64,000 nt of DNA from Capitulum mitella (taxonomy: Eukaryota; Arthropoda; Thecostraca; Pollicipedomorpha; Pollicipedidae): the NCBI GenBank assembly GCA_030062745.1, contig CP099849.1:9387767-9451766 (forward strand), read 5' to 3'. The notes beneath the pieces are model-generated. The model had not been told where the DNA came from and searched no databases. It was given only the letters and a program-made list of their open reading frames with translations. The translations under genes and the position numbers were made by a program. Numbering within the stretch: the stretch's first letter is position 1; each line of letters opens with the position of its first letter. This document shows, one piece after another, positions 46,291-60,196 of the stretch.

Positions 46291-47031
46291 GATGAGTATG
46301 TAGAAAGCCTACAAGAAATGCTTACACGTAGCAAATCAAAGCAGCCATCAGTAACCCCTACGACTTTCTGATGTCTCAGATAAAGATAAATCCAGATCAT
46401 GATTAACTACGGCGCACTTCGTATAATGGGTGACACACGTCTCATATACGTCACCGTGAAAAATAGCCCCGAAAGCAAATCAGTACGTGCTACCTTTTAT
46501 CAAGGACATAAATCCCAATTTACATCAGCGCGAAGTCGTCGTCCGATAGCGTGCGGCCGGTGGCGCGAGCCATGATTTAGTGGCCTCTTTCCTCCCGCTG
46601 CGCGAAACACCTGGGACGCGGACGAACAATCTATGATGCAGGGACGAGACGTTAAACTGCACTGCGCGAGGCTGCCTTTGGTTCGAGGCAGGCGAGCTCG
46701 GGCGATTTGGCGCCTCCGCTTTGAAATGCGACCACGAATGGCGCGCGGGCTACAGGCTATTTATCTGCACGTGGTTGCGACTCGGCGTCTGTCCTCAGGA
46801 AGCCGCGGAGCGAAATCGCACGAAGCCGTGCTGGTGTGTAGTCGAACACAACTGGTGAACAATTGTTGAACGCCTGTAATGCTATTGTTAATTTCTGTGT
46901 TGGCAATGGCGACTTGCTTCCTCGTAACTGCGCTCGACGTCTGCGTTCGCTCTCCACCTCCGCCTGCCTCTCCTTCTCTTCTTGTTGCGTCCGCCTCTGC
47001 CGTCCTCTGTCCACTTCCTCCTGACCTCTGT
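46291..47031. other. No gene assigned
   Basis: 46,560-47,030 is GC-rich. The - strand is open from the palindrome leftwards (LTEEEILNVTDRLELSG, then a Gly/Arg/Glu-rich segment), but without recognised similarity. Confidence 0.4.
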
Positions 47032-47094
47032 CCGCTTAGTTCTAGCCTGTCGGTAACATTAAGTATCTCTTCTTCGGTCAGCTGCATTCGCAGC

Positions 47095-47147
<53 letters not shown>

Positions 47148-47212
47148 TTCGCTGCGAATGCAGCTGACCGAAGAAGAGATACTTAACGTTACCGACATGC
47201 TAGAACTAAGCG

Positions 47213-47213
<1 letters not shown>
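47032..47213. repeat. Near-perfect 65-bp inverted repeat around an AT run
   Basis: Arms are 47,032-47,096 and 47,149-47,213, and match at 63 of 65 positions. The centre (47,097-47,143) is almost pure (AT)n. A second AT run follows at 47,214-47,246. The DNA can form a very stable cruciform. Confidence 0.9.
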
Positions 47214-47246
<33 letters not shown>

Positions 47247-47248
<2 letters not shown>

Positions 47249-50200
47249 AATCTGCGTTAATCCGTATTCAAGTTTTTCCTGCTGCCATCGTAGAAAGACA
47301 GATGTGGCATATATAAGCATGTTTAATTGTTCCCTTTCAATGAATTCAATATAAATATTTTGACTGGCTGCAAGAATTATGTCCAGGTAGCTTCTTTTGG
47401 AATTTAATTGATTTTCAGTCCATGCAATCCGAGTGGCCTGGTAAATTCTGAAGCCCGGTCCAGTCCTAGTCCATATCTTGTTTGAATTTTCTGGTCCGGT
47501 CCAATCCTCCCCCGCGGATTAATCGGCGGTCGACGGATTTATCCAGTCCGTTAACTGCTCTGTTTCTTAACACATTAAAAAATAAATGTAATGTTTCACG
47601 ATCTGTCAGCGACGATTTTGCCTTTTTGAATCCCTGCGAATTTTACTGCTTAACCACGTGACTCAGGGCTGTACAATCACCACTTCATTGGATAGCTCTA
47701 CAATAGTAATACAGTATCCCACAATATGTAAGATGCAATGGTACAAAACCACATAAAATGTAAACGTAATAATAGTTCTCTTCGGATTCTTCAGTCGGAA
47801 AGGAGATGCTTCAAGCGTCAGCAATGCAACGGATTCTTAACGGCAACGTAGCTGTATTTTACCCATACATGTGTACAAACTATTCACAGCTAAATCCTCG
47901 CAAAGTTTCGGCAAAGTTCATCGTCAAACCACGCCCAAACTACCAAGAAGAGGTTGAATTTCTGTGCATCCTCCACGTTTGCTGTCATTTACAAACACCC
48001 TCCACAGTTCCATATCCTGTCAATTCATTCGTAACGCAGGCAATCGAAAGAGGTCGCACGGCCGGAACATACTCCTCTCTCTAAGACTGACCTCTGTCTG
48101 ATCTCTGTCTAAGACTGACCGAATGCGATGATGCACACGTACAGTAAACTATGAAAACGTTACGTCCGTATCCCTAACAGGTTAGCTGTAACAGAGCTCT
48201 AAAAATGATGCAAGCAATAAAGATAATTCGTTGTCGTTTGAACAGATCGCAGCTTCGGATGTTATGAATCATTAGACGTTTAATAAAATCGTGGGACGAT
48301 TACGTTACGGTTTATTCACGACCAGTTGCATTCGTCGTGAACTGTCTGCTCCGTGCCCTTGTACCACCCGACAACAAACCCAAGACGGGTTTGAAACCGG
48401 CTGCGAATAAATCGTAGCCTAATCGTCTCACGATTCTATTAAACGCCTAACGGTAATTCGTTATATTTTACGGGTACTTATGTCCGCCTAACATATTATT
48501 CGGGAAGAGAACCGAGATAAACGGACATGTTTTGCAGACCTCTGACTAAGTCCAACTGATTCGAACTCCTCAACACGTCCAACTGAACGGAAGGGAAGGC
48601 ACCAGTCGTAAGAAACTAAGTTGTCGACTATGACTAATTCAGTCAAACTGATTTCAAATTTGGCATTGTTAAACGTATGCTTCGTTTCCATAAAATGATA
48701 TCAAAGCAGCCTTGAAAGGACATTGATGTAAGCAATTCGGCATTAACTTCATTGATCGGCCCGACAAGCCTAGATGTGTGATCTGTGGCAATCACAAACT
48801 GTTGAACTCTTGTCAATACTACTGGTCTGCAAATAATGAAAAGAAACCATAGCATTAGAGATAAACTCATTTGTTCAAACACCCTTAGCCCTGGTGTGTT
48901 TTTAGCATCAATGGATAAATGTGATATCTGTCCTTCTGGACCAATTGAACGACATGAGCATCGGTAATGAGTCAGAGGAATTGCATTCACACAGGAAAAA
49001 AACTGATTAGGTTTTCTTTGTAATTCTAGGGAAACAAACTAAGTAAAGACGAAGCAAACTTCGCGTGCGTTTTCCTCGTCATGTTGAACAAGGGATTCTT
49101 CATCCTCTATTGAAGACAACATAACACTATGGTAGAATGCCTAGGATAGGACTAATCCTGAGCCAGGACCGAACGAATGTTAAATACCTGACAAATTAAC
49201 ACCTGACGACGGTCGGAGACCAAACTGGCCGAAATGTTGTGTAAATAACAGCACACGAGACGGGGACGATACTCTGAAAAATACCTCCTTTCGCAGAGAC
49301 CATTTGTTATTTTATTCGGGAATGAACATTAAACTGCGCAAGAATACCTCGGAATGCATGTTACGCTGCGCTAGAAATAAGCAGAAAAATCCAAGTGATT
49401 TGTTTCAAGACTCTCACTAGAGCCATCGTCCTGGGTTAATGTTCGCAGTTTGCTGAGGACTTCTTGTCCTTACTCGAGCGCAGCGACTTTGACGTCTGGT
49501 GATGCCTCCGGTTCCAGCTTCACCTTTTGTAAAGTCCGTCCACATCTGAACAATCGAAAAACGTCAAGCGTTATTTGTCCATGTTGAGAACGGTGTTTAA
49601 TGGGTAAAGATATACATCGTGCGGTGGTAGACCATTACAGTTCCAGTTCGGTGCGGCGGGTAAATTCTTCACTCCGGACTCATGTTTCAGCTAACCCGAG
49701 CAGCCCAGGGGATATGCGTCGGAATAAATTGTCCAGAGTGTTTATCCTGATTCGTTGATAAGGAAGCTCTTTTTCCGACGGGTTAGTTTACTTCTTCTAT
49801 CCTGCCTGTAAGCACCAAAAAAAAAACTTACCCTCAAAAGACTACTTGAAAATCGTGTTTTAGTAAACGTATTCCAATGGTTTTACTTGCCAATCGCAAT
49901 GCATGATCTGCCCTACAGTTGACATTACATATCAGGTTTGATGGCCCTGGCTTATATCACTTTCGCTGGCCGCGAGCTTATTGTAAAAAAAAAACAATGT
50001 CCCCGGCCGATCAGGAGGGGGGGGGGGGAGCGAGCACCTCTTCTTCGCATTTCTTTCTCCGTAACTGAGTTACGTGCACGGGAAAATACTATGTTTTACT
50101 TTGAGCACACCCCAAACATACATTTGTGACATTTCTTCCTCGTATCATTTAGTACCTTGAAGACCAGGTCAAATGTAAAATATCGCGGAAAACCAGGCAT

Positions 50201-51456
50201 AGGCAAACTGAATCAGGATATGCACCAAATCTATCCAAAGCTGTGGGGCAAAAAAAAACACCAGGGTGTGTTTTTTTTTATAAATTTGATCCGAGTGGTT
50301 GCTGGGGTGATGATAGGAATCGGAGCCAGCTCTAAGCATAATTTGTTGCACGAACCCCGACCCCTACACCCAATCGAACAATGCCAGGTAACGGCAGATT
50401 TTATGGCGAAAGCTTAACGAGCCGGAAAGGTTGCTGCACGACCGTGTGGTAGTCAATTGACCCCCTAGGCCAATGGCCAGCTGACCCGCGGGCCAAACAC
50501 GAGCGCCGGGGCGACTCGAATATTGCTGTGTTGTGATGCTGACGTTCATGTCGTGTCCATCCACCGACGACTTACATTACCACGTTACTGAAATGAGTGG
50601 CCTTTCACCTGACCTAGCATCACCTGGAAGGTCACCAATATTGGCCGAAGCTAAAAGATGGATGTTATTGGGTAGGTCAAACGTCACGCAAAACACTTGT
50701 TTCTTGTTTTGCGGCTTAACATCGATAAGGAGCAAAATGACAAGCAAATCGATAAGGAGTAAAATCAGTGAAAATAAGTAAGTGCTCTCAGGTATTATTG
50801 ATCAAGCAATACCTAAAAGCAATTACATTCAGCTTCCATATAACGTCTCATCATCCTGAAGATTTAAAAAAGGTCCATATCAACGGTTTTCTTCTGAATA
50901 ACTGATCATGCCCAAAACCTATACAAAAAGGGGAAAATAGATCAAAACCAGGCCCCAAAATGTACCATTCTGCACAGGTTTTGTCCACTTTTGCTGCCAA
51001 CGAATTGCCTACACTCAAAGTTGGCTGCTGAGTACCAAGGTTGGCAGCCAGCCAGCTTAAATTAATTTCAGTCAATGGCTTTGGCCGGGTAAAACCAGCC
51101 GGCGAGAAAGAGGGCGGCAATAAAACGACAACGAATGACAGAAAGTAATGCACTGAAAACTCCATTATGAAGTACATACAGAATATTTTATTCCTTTAAG
51201 GATATTGAGCAGCATGACAACTTTTCCTACTCGCTCAGAGTAAACTGGAAACTAGAACCAGTGGAAATAACTGGTGAAATGTATCCGTATGAATACCTTT
51301 GGCAAAAATTTCACATTTTATGAACATAAAATACTGACTTATCATTCAGGCAACATGTACAAGACAAATACTACGCTAGTGCAGAACATAAAGAACTCAA
51401 AACCATACTAATAAATGCAGTCTTGAAAGATAGTAGTGGTGGTAAAGGGTGTAACA
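47247..51456. other. No supported gene
   Basis: Mixed spacer. A G run occurs near 50,017-50,030, and a short A/T-run inverted pair at 50,250-50,280 (AAAAAAAACACCAGG and GTGTTTTTTTT). I recognise no coding exons or RNA genes. Confidence 0.45.
50851..51177 (-). CDS. Possible small secreted protein, unrecognised
   Basis: An open frame of 108 codons. If the second ATG (51,162) is used, it starts MEFSVHYFLSFVVVLLPPSF, which looks like a signal peptide, and continues with a short region containing only two Cys. No family is recognised and codon-use evidence is lacking. It could equally be chance. Confidence 0.15.
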   Translation of the reverse strand: MYFIMEFSVHYFLSFVVVLLPPSFSPAGFTRPKPLTEINLSWLAANLGTQQPTLSVGNSLAAKVDKTCAEWYILGPGFDLFSPFCIGFGHDQLFRRKPLIWTFFKSSG

Positions 51457-51774
51457 AATGCCTTCTAGTTTTTCTTGTAGTCGTGCGAATTGTGAAATGT
51501 TTTGTGCGGAGCCCCACGCTGTAGCACGTGCCTTATAGTTGTGCGATTTGTAAACGACGTTTGTACAACGACGCCCCACGCTCCCGGCCTCCGCCCACAA
51601 ACATGATCCTCTGTAAATTGTAAAAATCCTTGCCCGTGACAAGCCCGCGACAAGCCGTCCGCCCTTCGCGCCACGCAGCACCGCGCACGCGCTACAGGGC
51701 ACGTGCTACAGCGTGGGGCGCCGTACAAAGCATTCCACAAATCGCACGACTGCAGGGCAAACTAGAAGGCAATT
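51457..51774. mobile_element. Fold-back element with 80-bp inverted arms
   Basis: The left arm from 51,459 (TGCCTTCTAGTTT, then GTCGTGCGA and GCCCCACGCTGTAGCACGTG) matches the complement of the right arm ending at 51,772 at roughly 84% of 80 positions. The left arm also holds an internal direct repeat (GTGCGAATTTGT-type and GCCCCACGCT). No coding region. Confidence 0.65.
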
Positions 51775-52946
51775 GCTACAAGGGCATCCCAAAGCCATAG
51801 CCCTGGTCATTCAGGCAAACAATCAAGACAATCTTTGCAGTGGCCACCATGCCCATATGTCCACATTGGATACAAAATCATGTACGTTGCAAAGTTCTTT
51901 TGACGTTTTAAAGATATGCCACGTTGGTTAAGCTAAATGGTATGTAACCATGACAACGATGCCAAACAGTCCCGCACACTCACGTGTCACAGCTTGCACA
52001 GTACCATCCGCCGGAGGCAACTGACATGTAGTCCAGTTCACACGCACACGCGCATACACACCGCGGGATGTGAGCCCAGCTTTGTGCTTCGACGACATTG
52101 TACTTCGACGACATCTGACATTGTTTTTTCGGCGATCGAGAGGCACAATTACGAGAGTATGATTGTTGTGCGGGGCCCAGAGTTAGTTGTCACGTGGGTA
52201 GTTTATGAATAAACAGACAATCATTACGTATGTCTGGGTTATGGTACAAGACTGCCATTGCGAAGCACAACGAAACATGAGGAAATATGACAGCTGACCG
52301 TTCAGTCGTTACAGCGCAGAATAATAGGAATGCCAGGATCCATACGTTAGAACAAATATCAAATCTCTGTAAATGCTTCGCCGATTTAATTTAGAGTGCA
52401 TTTATTAGCCAGCTTAGGTGCGGTCTTCATGGAAGCCTACTGGATGGACCAACGGCAGGCCAGCCATCAGAAGAGAGCGCGGGATCTCCGTGCCGGACGA
52501 GCACTCAGACATCGTCCCACTGAACTCTCACAGCCGGAGATCGGCGGCATTGATTACTCAGGCGCCGCGGAGTTCCGTCAGAACAGAGCCGTGCTCAGCA
52601 GGCCGGCACGGCGACCGGCCAAACGCTACGTCCCAACCCGGACGTGCTTTTTGCACGGCGCAAACTCGCCTTCCACGCGACGCTGAGCGGAACACTGCGC
52701 CACGTTCTGCGCCTCCGGACGCCCTGTGACGGCCTCTGGAGGTCCGTGACTCTGTCGACCTGGGCCCGCCGTCGGGCGACTGGCGGCGCCCGTGCGGTGG
52801 CGCTATAATTACCGACGGCACGCAGCGTGGGGTGACGTCCAGTCCCGGCGGCCGATTTAGTGGCCACGATCGCCCTGACCGCGCTGACGTCACCAGACGC
52901 GCGGCTCCGGCGGACAGGGAGCCGCTGTCACACGGCGCCGGCGGTA
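51775..52946. other. Spacer and CpG-rich island, no assigned gene
   Basis: 52,430-52,940 is GC- and CpG-rich with overlapping open frames in several registers. No product is recognised. Confidence 0.4.
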
Positions 52947-53193
52947 GACGGAGGGCCACTGTTATACGGCCCCGGTAGACGGAGGGCCACTGTTATACGG
53001 CCCCGACGGACGGAGGGCCGCTGTTATACGGCCCCAACGGATGGAGGGTCACTGTTATACGGCCCCGGTAGACGGAGGGCCGCTGTTATACGGCCCCGGT
53101 AGACGGAGGGCCGCTGTCATACGGCCCCGAGGGACGGAGGGCCACTGTTATACGGCCCCGACGGACGGAGGGCCACTGTTATACGGCCTCGAG
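52947..53193. repeat. 31-bp minisatellite, 8 copies
   Basis: Units start at 52,947, 52,978, 53,009, 53,040, 53,071, 53,102, 53,133 and 53,164, exactly 31 bp apart. The core is GACGGAGGGCC then CTGTTATACGGCCCC. Two + strand frames are open across most of the array, and because 31 is not a multiple of 3 they read as a 31-residue super-repeat. Confidence 0.9.
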
Positions 53194-56100
53194 AACGAGG
53201 CGGAAGGTCAGCTCATAACGATGGCGGACTTTCGAAAATTTTTGCAAGCTTCAAGAAAAATTATCCAGAGGTTGTGGAATGCTTTCCACGTTTTCCCTCG
53301 AAACTGAAAATGAGCTATGACCAGGTCTATGTCGTGATTTCAATACGCAATGAAACAGCGATTAGGATGGCTCGTCTGGAAAAAAAGAGGCGAATGAAAG
53401 TATCTGTTACAATGCTGCTGCTAAAAAGTCGCTGTCATGGCCGCGCGACCGATTTCACCGATTACTTCTCCCCGTATAGGATCATTAGCACAAATACAAG
53501 ATTCTTTTGCATTAGTCACCCAGGAGGAAGTCGGCGGAACAAATTCCTTCATTGGATGACATATTCCAGTTTCATTAGCCACATCATTGAGATGCATAGC
53601 AATCTGAGGCGCAGTTAAGACCCTAAGGGTATCGTGTCGACCAATATATCGTCTAGGACGACAGAGTTTCCCTTACGTTAGCCCAGAAGAACGAGAAAAA
53701 ATACTGGTTAAAGTTGGTTTTAAGTAAGTTATTTCGCATTGCAGAAATTTAGGAAAGGTTCGTGGTTAAGCGAAGATTTTAGGCGTATGTGGATGTAGTT
53801 ATGTGTTTGTACATCTTCGGATTCCACCAGTGTTGCTCCTTTTTCATTTTTGTTCCAGTTTCTCCTACGATAACGAAATATTCGTGGAAGAGAATGATTT
53901 ACTTCACGGTCGTTTTTGGCATTTGATTTGGCCTTGGCTTTGACTGTAGTTACATTCTCTGCCAAGCCATAGTCCTAACGAAAAAATTTCAAAAACTGGG
54001 AAACTGACACTCTCTACAACCCTCCCCTGTAACGCGTTCATTGTTCACGGTATGTTCCTCTCTTAAAGGCGATCGCTGTCCTGCGAAAGGACCGTTAACT
54101 TGAGCTGTAGACTGTCCCGGTTACATGGAAGTATGACGGTGCAGCTCACCACGATCCTCCAGGCAATTTGCACCGGAAGAAATATTTTCGACTTCTGTGT
54201 TCCGACAGCGCTTCTGATTCTACACCTTACGAAACACTCATGTGTTGATCTTGTGCAGATGCTCATCGCGGACACTCAGATCGGAGAGATTACGTTACAG
54301 CGCGTGGCGCGACGTCGTCACTTGATGTCAGGCGAAGCCAATTCAAGACACACGTCCCGTGGATCACAGGGCTCTGTAAAGATGACCCCCCTGTCTCGCC
54401 AAAACTTGCCAAAACTCGCCAAAACAGAGAGACCACGAGTATCCATGATGTCAGAAGGAGCTAGGCCCCATGACAGTAGCAGTTAGCAAGGTGTTTATCT
54501 CTGCGTAGCACATTGCAGCCGTCAAAACTCCGTCAACGATGGCCGGTCCGAAACCTGTCGCGATCAGGACATAACTGTGCTGTGTGTGGACGTGTCAGTT
54601 ACAGAGTTTCTTTTTGCGCGCAAAGTACGGTGTATAAGTCCGAGGACCAACGGAGACGAAAACAAAGATTCTGAAATATCAGTGATAAATGTCTAAAAAT
54701 GTTCGTCTGCGTTTAGCACGAATGGGGGTTTTCATCATTTTTCATCATCATTTGAACGCATATCCAGAACAAGCCCACTCTAGAATAAGTACGAAACAGT
54801 CTGCCACCAGCTTAGGTATTTAACCATCTTCCAGGTACAGGAGGGCATTTTTGCCACATATTCCCCCTCCCGCTCCTATTTCGAGAACGAGTATTCCGAT
54901 GGTTTCGTTGATTCAAACGGCAACCGATAGCCCGGCACCTTGAGCCCCAGGCACATCCTTCGTTGACGTCAGGACCAAAGACGATGTCACAGGCTAACCC
55001 AACCCAGAAATCCAGGCGGCTCTTTGCCGACGGCTTTAGAAGGACATGGACAAGTGAAGAATGGTCGGAACTGGCTAACTGGAACTGGCAAAACGAACTC
55101 GTTTTGCCACTGCAAATCGTACTTCGGAAAACGGGTTCTGGGGTTAACCTAGACCATAAGGTCAAGTCAGGCTATGACCTCATGTGTAACCTTTGCATGT
55201 TACTGGCGTAGAAATTCACCAGAAAAAATAACGGTTGGCCAAACATCCTAGAGTGCCAACCTCAATATTAATACGTTATAAATCTGATTTTCTCTGACAA
55301 TACAGCTGTGCGCTCTATCACATTTCCGGGTAAAAAATCCTTTAGCCGTGACGTATAAATACGGGCACGGCTTCAAGCGTTCTTTCTTTTTTTAGTGTGT
55401 CTGTCCACAACTTCCTCTTCCTCACTGGTGAAGAAGGCGTCTGAGGAAACGTCGTTCGCATGGATGGCCTGGATGAAATGCAATTTAAAAAGGTTGAGCC
55501 AGTGGCGGTCTGGTTAGTAAACGTCTTCTAGAAAAATGGATCCAATCGCCTGCAGAAAACTGCAAACTCAGCTAAACGTCGTCTTTATTCGGAGAAAAGA
55601 CAATGAGGGTGATTTAGTCTGCTAGTTTAGATTCTTACCAACCCTGCCTCCAAGAAACCAGGCACGGAATGCTGGGACACAGCCAAGATTTCGCCAAGGA
55701 TGGGCCCAGGACAAACCTACGTACCCTCTACCTACCCGCAAAAATGCAAATACTCGTAACTTGGATTTTGGTTAAGCCCCTAATTAAATGGCCATTACTT
55801 TCAGTTGTCCTCTATCCTTTCACCGGATTTAGCAGATGCACTCCAACAAAACTAACCGAAACAAGTGCTGCGTATAAAACTACCGAGATATGCTACAGAT
55901 TGCCCAAGAAATTTTATTTTATGGCATTGAGTGATGTATCTGTGTATTTTGTTATAAGCCAGCCTTTTCGTGGCAACAACATACCACAGAAGACTACTGA
56001 TTGCCACTCTTTCCGAGGACATAAAATGACTACCAGACGGAGAAATAATTTTCTAAACAATGAACCAGCGATCAACATATTTTTGACACACGCCATTCTT

Positions 56101-56204
56101 TGTTCATTGCTCGTTGAATAACAAGAAATTCTGCTTTTCCGAGTCCCTGTATCCTTGCGTTTCCTGCAAATACCCACCAACAGTCAGTCGCTCCCAGAAG
56201 GACA
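53194..56204. other. No supported gene
   Basis: Several open frames of 80-150 codons occur, but none shows a recognised domain or a consistent splice structure. Confidence 0.45.
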
Positions 56205-56393
56205 ATGGCCGGAACCATTGGCGGCTCCCACGCGGCCTGCGCGACCACCGGCCGCCGCTGCCGCCGCCGCCGCCGACTTAACCGCAGCGTCGGCCTCGAC
56301 GACCGCCCAGCTCGGCTAGTCGACGCGTCGACGGCAGACGATCGGCGACGACTCACCGTCGACGACGGACGAGCAGTGACCGCCGGTTCTCGG
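56205..56393 (+). CDS. Candidate first coding exon (weak)
   Basis: ATG at 56,205 opens 63 codons (MAGTIGGSHAACATTGRR, then an Arg run) that end exactly in phase at a strong donor CGG|GTAAGT at 56,394, in CpG-rich DNA. No downstream exon was identified and the product is unrecognised, so this is only a candidate. Confidence 0.2.
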
Positions 56394-59300
56394 GTAAGTG
56401 CGCACAGGCGGATAGAGGTTGCACGCACGCAATACGTGATTGCACGCGATTGACTGCCAGGGACTGTGATATTATGTAGAGTTCTTTGCGGCATGGTATG
56501 CCGAATGCATGTGGATGCTTGAGTTTTCAAGGACATAAAAGAGGACAAAGAGTTTATCATTTGGTCAAAATCAGGTCGGCACGGACCTGATCACTTAATC
56601 AATGCAAATGGTCACACATTCCTGAATACTGAACTGCCTAACCTCGCTTGAAAAACACTTTCGTGCCAACAACACTATCACCTTATACTGGTAATTTATG
56701 GAGAAGTTGTTACAGTCACCCCAGATGAATTCCCTTTTGCATGAAATAAAATAAAATAAAGGGGTCCTTCATTATGTTCGCACTATGAAATGTTCCAAGC
56801 GAAACGCACCGCATGACAGCCTACAAGAAAGTATTCTGTATTATTTTATTTATATTCATATTCATTAATGTATATATATATAGAATTATATACATTAATT
56901 CTTATGTATTATACTATATATAAGAACATATTTTGTATTAAAGTATTTTGTATTGTATCAAGTATTCTGACCGGCTAATTTTTTAATTAGCCGGTGAGTC
57001 CTCCGCATATAGTTCTTTTATTCCCACTTTATTTCCTTGTCCTCTCCGTAATTTTGTACCAAACATCCAGGCCTTTGTAATAAGGCCGTTGTTGCATTTT
57101 CCGCCCGAAACCGAAAATCGAGGGCAGAAAATTCAACGACAATCGAGGTCCTGAAAAAAATTTTCGCGCCCAAGGATGGTACGATTTTTGCCATTTGTCG
57201 GTTGGTCGTACGGAAAAGAAAAGGCCGTATTTCCCATATTGTCTGAGTTATGACACTGGTGACCAGGAAGATGACGAGATCGAAAACTTTATACATACTG
57301 CAGAAGGTGTTACCATATATCGTTATACGTTTTTAACATTAGCACGAGCGTGCGGTAAAAGGTTTTCAGCCCTCTGAGATACAATGTTAATTGGTCAAAC
57401 TTTCGGCCCGCCGGGCATTTACATTTTACCAAGCTACTTTTTAACACATTTTCCAAAAATGAGGTACCCGTAACCTATGAAATATTTGGTTCACTTACGC
57501 TAATTTGGTTTACTTAGTTCGAAGACTTCGCAAACCAATGGCCAAGTGTGAACAGTTTAAAAACAAAACTGAAATGCCAACAAGATGCCAAGTGTATTAG
57601 CAACCTTCGCAAGCAAATTCCAAAAATTTCCTGCATCCATGAGCCGTCTTGCTCGAAGCATTCACGTTCTGACAGCTGATTACATGGAACACCAAAGTCG
57701 CTCCGGCTGTGGCCGCCGCTGTCGACGGCGATGCTGCTCCGTCGCTTGTGGTCCCACTAAAGCGGACCCCAGTCATCACGCTCGTGCAGAGTGCCTTTTG
57801 TACGCTATTGTCGGCTACTGAGTAATTTCCGAGGCTGGTCACAGACTTGTAGCCAGTGAGTCGGGCAACATCCTCCCTAGGGCAGCCCGTGTCAAGGCTC
57901 TTTTGACGTAGGATTTGCGCGCCGAGCGGTTGCTTCTTTTGCCCGCGATGCCAGCGTCTTCACATGCTGTCCTTATTTCTCTCATGCAACCAGCAGTGAT
58001 TCGCTGTCAGGAAGAAAGGACTGTCCTTCTGCAGCATCTTGATCGGGTGGCGTGTGGCGAACAGCTTGCACGCCTGCACTTAGGTATCTGCCGAGATTTT
58101 CCTTTTTTGGCAAAGGCCTTTGGCCTGAACGCCCGGCTACCAGAGTAAATTCTACATACTCGGTGAGGTGGGGTCAGCCTTCAGCTGCCCATCACCCCAT
58201 CTCAGCTGGCGGCCCTAGTCAAGGCCCCTGTGGCCGAACAGCACCGTCATCTGCCACCAAAGTGTGCGCTGAAGAGCCTCGGGACTGTTCGACCCAAATT
58301 GACCTGCGTCCTATAGCATCTACTCTTCCTCTTTGCTGACGGCGAGCGCTTGATTTGGACGATTACCCTTCCCCTCAGACTTGAGGAACTTTCGTTTAGC
58401 CTTTTTACATCTCTCAGCTCTTGGTAATCTGCATCTCTCTTAACGTCCCCTTGCCGATCTCCTTAACATACCTGCCAAGAACTGAGACCATTGAATGCAT
58501 AAAGCTTGTCTCGTAATCCCCACCGTCGCTTTTTTCAGCTGCAGTGCATATAAACAGCGCAACTTATGGAGTCCTCCCTTGTCCAAGTGCCCTGGGTCTC
58601 CAGCGTCGATCGTAGCCGCGGCGTCCTTCAGATCTGTAACCCGGTAGCTAGTTTTTCTCTTGGAGGAGCAATATAAAGTGAATGGAGATGTCTGCAAGGT
58701 GACAAAACCACCATTAGGTAAACATTTGGTGATAGGGTCAGTGAACAATTATCACATAATAACATGGTGATATATCAGTAGAAGATCAAACAGAGCGAGG
58801 TATTCTCACTGATATCGATCTCAAGGTTCGAAACATCGTTGAGGCTGTTTTTTTTTCAATATCATCTGGTATCCGTACGGGTGCAAGCGTTGAGCAAATG
58901 CCGTATACTTCGAGAAATGTAAAAAATCACCATCAGTCTCTATTCTAAGTTGGCATAGCCTCATCACACAAGGAGGATCCAGCCAACAGTTTGGCATTGA
59001 CCAAACAGCTTTTGGGAAAAATGAAACATTGGGAAAGATTTTGCTCAAACCGATATTGTTCGCGCCGGGCCGCGTGTCAGAATCGAGTAGACCGACAACA
59101 AAGGGTTTTTTAGGACACAGAAACACAATGCACGTCTAGGGTTAATGTTTGTGAAAAACGATACTGAGCTTATGTGGAAACAGAAACTGGAAGTTCGTAA
59201 TTTTACCTACGAACTTTTTCTGTAAACAGGGAAAAAACGGAAAGAGCAGTTCCAATTATCACCATGGTTAATATTATCTCTATGGAGGGAGGGGGGGGGG

Positions 59301-60110
59301 AACGCAGAGAACGCCCACTGCTCAGTTTTTTTGTCAATAACTCCCGCAATAATAAAGTTACAATGCTGAGTTTATGCTATCTATCTTCCAGCGTTCTCCG
59401 TATATATGCTTTATTATTCAACATCTTGAAGTCGGTCCGCAACTTGTTCCACCACGGCCCGGCAAAGTCGGCCGGCGGATCGCCCGGCCGATCCATCGTC
59501 GGCGGCGAACGGTCGCAAGCGTGTCGGTCGAAGGACGGGCACTATGATGCGAGTGAAACAGCTCGGCAACCAACTGCAACACTTGGCGAGTCAGCCTGTG
59601 TGATAAAATTGCATTCTAAGCAAGGATGGCCTAGGTCAAACCGGTTGAAGCTAACCAAAAATGAAATGATGACCATCAAACGTTCTGTATTTTCGGTCAG
59701 ATCTGTCCATCTGGTCTGAACCACATTTTGTGGGAAATTACTATGCAGGAAGAATGTACTCATTCCGAAGCCTAAGTGGCCTAGCTCAGGTCAAACGGTG
59801 CCAATCTAAGTCAGGTGCTGGAAATACAACATTTTGTAAATGGTACATAATAAAACTTTGTGATGACTTTTACTTCATAAGAAATTCTTATGTCCTAGGG
59901 TACAAGGCGGAAACATGTAGTCAACCCCAAACCAACCGCCAACCAGGGAAAAATTAGGTCAGTCGAGGCAATTTAGTAAAGATGAGCCATTTTGTGTTCT
60001 TCTCTGGATCTCCCCAAAATGGCCTCAATTAGATTCTGCCTGAATGAATTTAGTTGATATATGTTGGCCTCGAATGACCTCAAATGACCCACATAGTTCA
60101 TTTCACTTGA
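56394..60110. other. No supported gene; two short hairpins
   Basis: AT-rich palindrome with 13-bp arms at 56,864-56,876 and 56,887-56,899. A perfect 11-bp stem (ACCGGCTAATT and its complement, 4-base loop) lies at 56,970-56,995. The rest holds no recognisable gene. Confidence 0.5.
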
Positions 60111-60111
60111 A

Positions 60112-60124
60112 GACACACACACAT

Positions 60125-60196
<72 letters not shown>

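Noticed and set aside
49204-49255. Hammerhead-ribozyme-like words (CTGACGA ... GGCCGAAA) with a possible stem after GAAA
   Set aside because: Stem II needs a bulge, the base after stem III is not the required U-H, and no stem I partner is seen.
55354-55361. TATAAATA motif that could be a promoter
   Set aside because: No initiator at the right distance and no gene downstream.
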